Source: an uncultured Gemmatimonadota bacterium (lineage in GTDB: Bacteria > Gemmatimonadota > Gemmatimonadetes > Gemmatimonadales > Gemmatimonadaceae). Taken from it: a stretch of 6,926 nt of DNA. Both the position numbers and the translations under genes were made by a program. Location of the stretch: positions 1 to 6,926 of the forward strand of contig CAITQY010000431.1 in the NCBI GenBank assembly GCA_903894655.1, read 5' to 3'. The notes under the pieces were generated by a model. It did not search any database. It was not told the DNA's origin and worked only from the letters and a program-made list of their open reading frames with translations. Positions 6,127 to 6,926 of this stretch are shown piece by piece; position 1 is the stretch's first letter; each line of letters begins with the position of its first letter.

Positions 6127-6926
6127 ATGAGTGACAATGCCGCCGTCGCCGCCGCCCGGACCATCGTGGCGATCATTGGTGCCGGCCCGGCGGGGCTCGC
6201 CAGTGCGCGCTATCTGCACGCCGCCGGTTTCGCGCCGGTGCTCTTCGACCAGAGTGACGGCGTTGGTGGCCAGTGGCGTGTGAGCGGGGGATACAGCAGC
6301 ATGTGGTCGGGCATGCACACCAATACCACGTGCATCACGACCGCGTTCAGCGATATGCCGCACCCCCCGGGCACGCCCGCTTACCCGTGCGCCGAGGCGA
6401 TCGGCGACTATCTCGAGCAGTATGCCGACCGGTTCGCGCTCCGACGTGACGCGCGCTTTCAGACCACCGTCGAGCTGGTGGAGCGCGCGCCCGATGGCCA
6501 CGGGTATACCGTGCGATCACGCCATGCCAACGGGACCGTGCGTGAGGAATGGTTTTCCCGTGTGGTGGTGGCGACGGGACGGCACCGGACCGCGCGCACG
6601 CCCCCGGTGGAAGGGCTCTCCGGTTTCACCGGCGTTGGTGGCGTGACGCATACGGCGGCTTATCGTGGGGCCGATGCCTTTCGCGGTCAGCGGGTGCTCG
6701 TGGTCGGGCATAGCGTGAGCGCCGTGGAAATCGCCAGCGATCTCGCGCTGCGCGGCGCCGCGCGGGTTACGGTGACGGCCAGGCGGCATCGCTACGTCCT
6801 GCAGCGCATGCCGGGTGGCGTGCCGATGGACCATGTGGTGTACACACGCGGCGCCGGGATGGCGTGGGAGCACCTGCCCGCCGAGCACACGTCGGCGTGG
6901 CTGAAAGCCCTGATCCTGCGCACGAG
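6127..6926 (+). CDS. FAD-dependent flavin monooxygenase (FMO-like), C-terminus beyond window
   Basis: First 266 codons of a two-dinucleotide-domain flavoprotein that would use NAD(P)H and O2 to hydroxylate or oxygenate a small or lipophilic substrate. The N-terminal FAD Rossmann motif is GAGPAGLAS (18-26), with Asp41 ending strand 2 and GVGGQW at 45-50. HTNTTCITTAFSDMP (64-78) matches the conserved FMO segment after the FAD domain, and VVVATGRH marks the return to the Rossmann sheet. An FMO-like fingerprint FTG...H...Y (167-179) has two more residues between Gly and His than the textbook spacing. The NADPH site VLVVGHSVSAVEIASDLA (190-207) has Ser where the second glycine usually sits. ATG 6127 follows GAGGAG by 5 nt. 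The gene is transcribed away from the R2lox operon across a shared control region. The exact substrate class cannot be told. Confidence 0.88.
   Translation, partial: MSDNAAVAAARTIVAIIGAGPAGLASARYLHAAGFAPVLFDQSDGVGGQWRVSGGYSSMWSGMHTNTTCITTAFSDMPHPPGTPAYPCAEAIGDYLEQYADRFALRRDARFQTTVELVERAPDGHGYTVRSRHANGTVREEWFSRVVVATGRHRTARTPPVEGLSGFTGVGGVTHTAAYRGADAFRGQRVLVVGHSVSAVEIASDLALRGAARVTVTARRHRYVLQRMPGGVPMDHVVYTRGAGMAWEHLPAEHTSAWLKALILRT

Noticed and set aside
5802..6176. N-terminal extension of the R2lox fusion (open frame to 6176 on the minus strand, 125 extra residues)
   Set aside because: The translation is Arg/Ser/Pro-rich with no recognisable domain, overlaps the monooxygenase start on the other strand, and a clean SCP2 domain begins at ATG 5801. 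High GC keeps frames open by chance.

Overview
The window is GC-rich bacterial chromosome of about two-thirds G+C, with densely packed genes. No rRNA, tRNA, CRISPR array, IS element or phage gene is visible. The futalosine (MqnB/MqnD) route to menaquinone, a poly-HAMP chemoreceptor and an R2-like ligand-binding oxidase suggest a free-living aerobe outside the enteric bacteria. Gemmatimonadota is my best guess, but this is an inference from gene content and style, not a proof.

Layout. (1) 15/72-2063 (+): a methyl-accepting chemotaxis protein with a CHASE3-like sensor region and several HAMP units. Its natural N-terminus is interrupted by an in-frame TGA at 33-35. (2) 2061-2093: a strong stem-loop between the two convergent transcription units, probably a shared terminator. 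(3) 5801-2098 (-): four tightly spaced genes that look like one operon. In transcription order they are an SCP2-domain/R2lox fusion, a two-domain SRPBCC-VOC protein, futalosine hydrolase (mqnB) and 1,4-dihydroxy-6-naphthoate synthase (mqnD). Gaps are 4-28 nt, then 36 nt, then a 20-nt overlap. (4) 5802-6126: a 325-nt divergent control region with a plausible minus-strand promoter and two dyads. (5) 6127-6926 (+): the first 266 codons of a flavin-dependent monooxygenase, cut by the window end.

How they may work together. MqnB and MqnD are two steps of menaquinone synthesis. The gene leading the operon joins a lipid-carrier fold (SCP2) to a Mn/Fe oxidase scaffold (R2lox), a family known to hold a long-chain fatty acid at its metal site and whose physiological reaction is unknown. 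A second likely hydrophobic-ligand protein (SRPBCC-VOC) follows, and an FAD monooxygenase is divergent. Taken together this suggests an oxidative lipid or quinone modification module wired to menaquinone supply. This is an inference: the domain and active-site assignments are read from the sequence, the pathway link is not.
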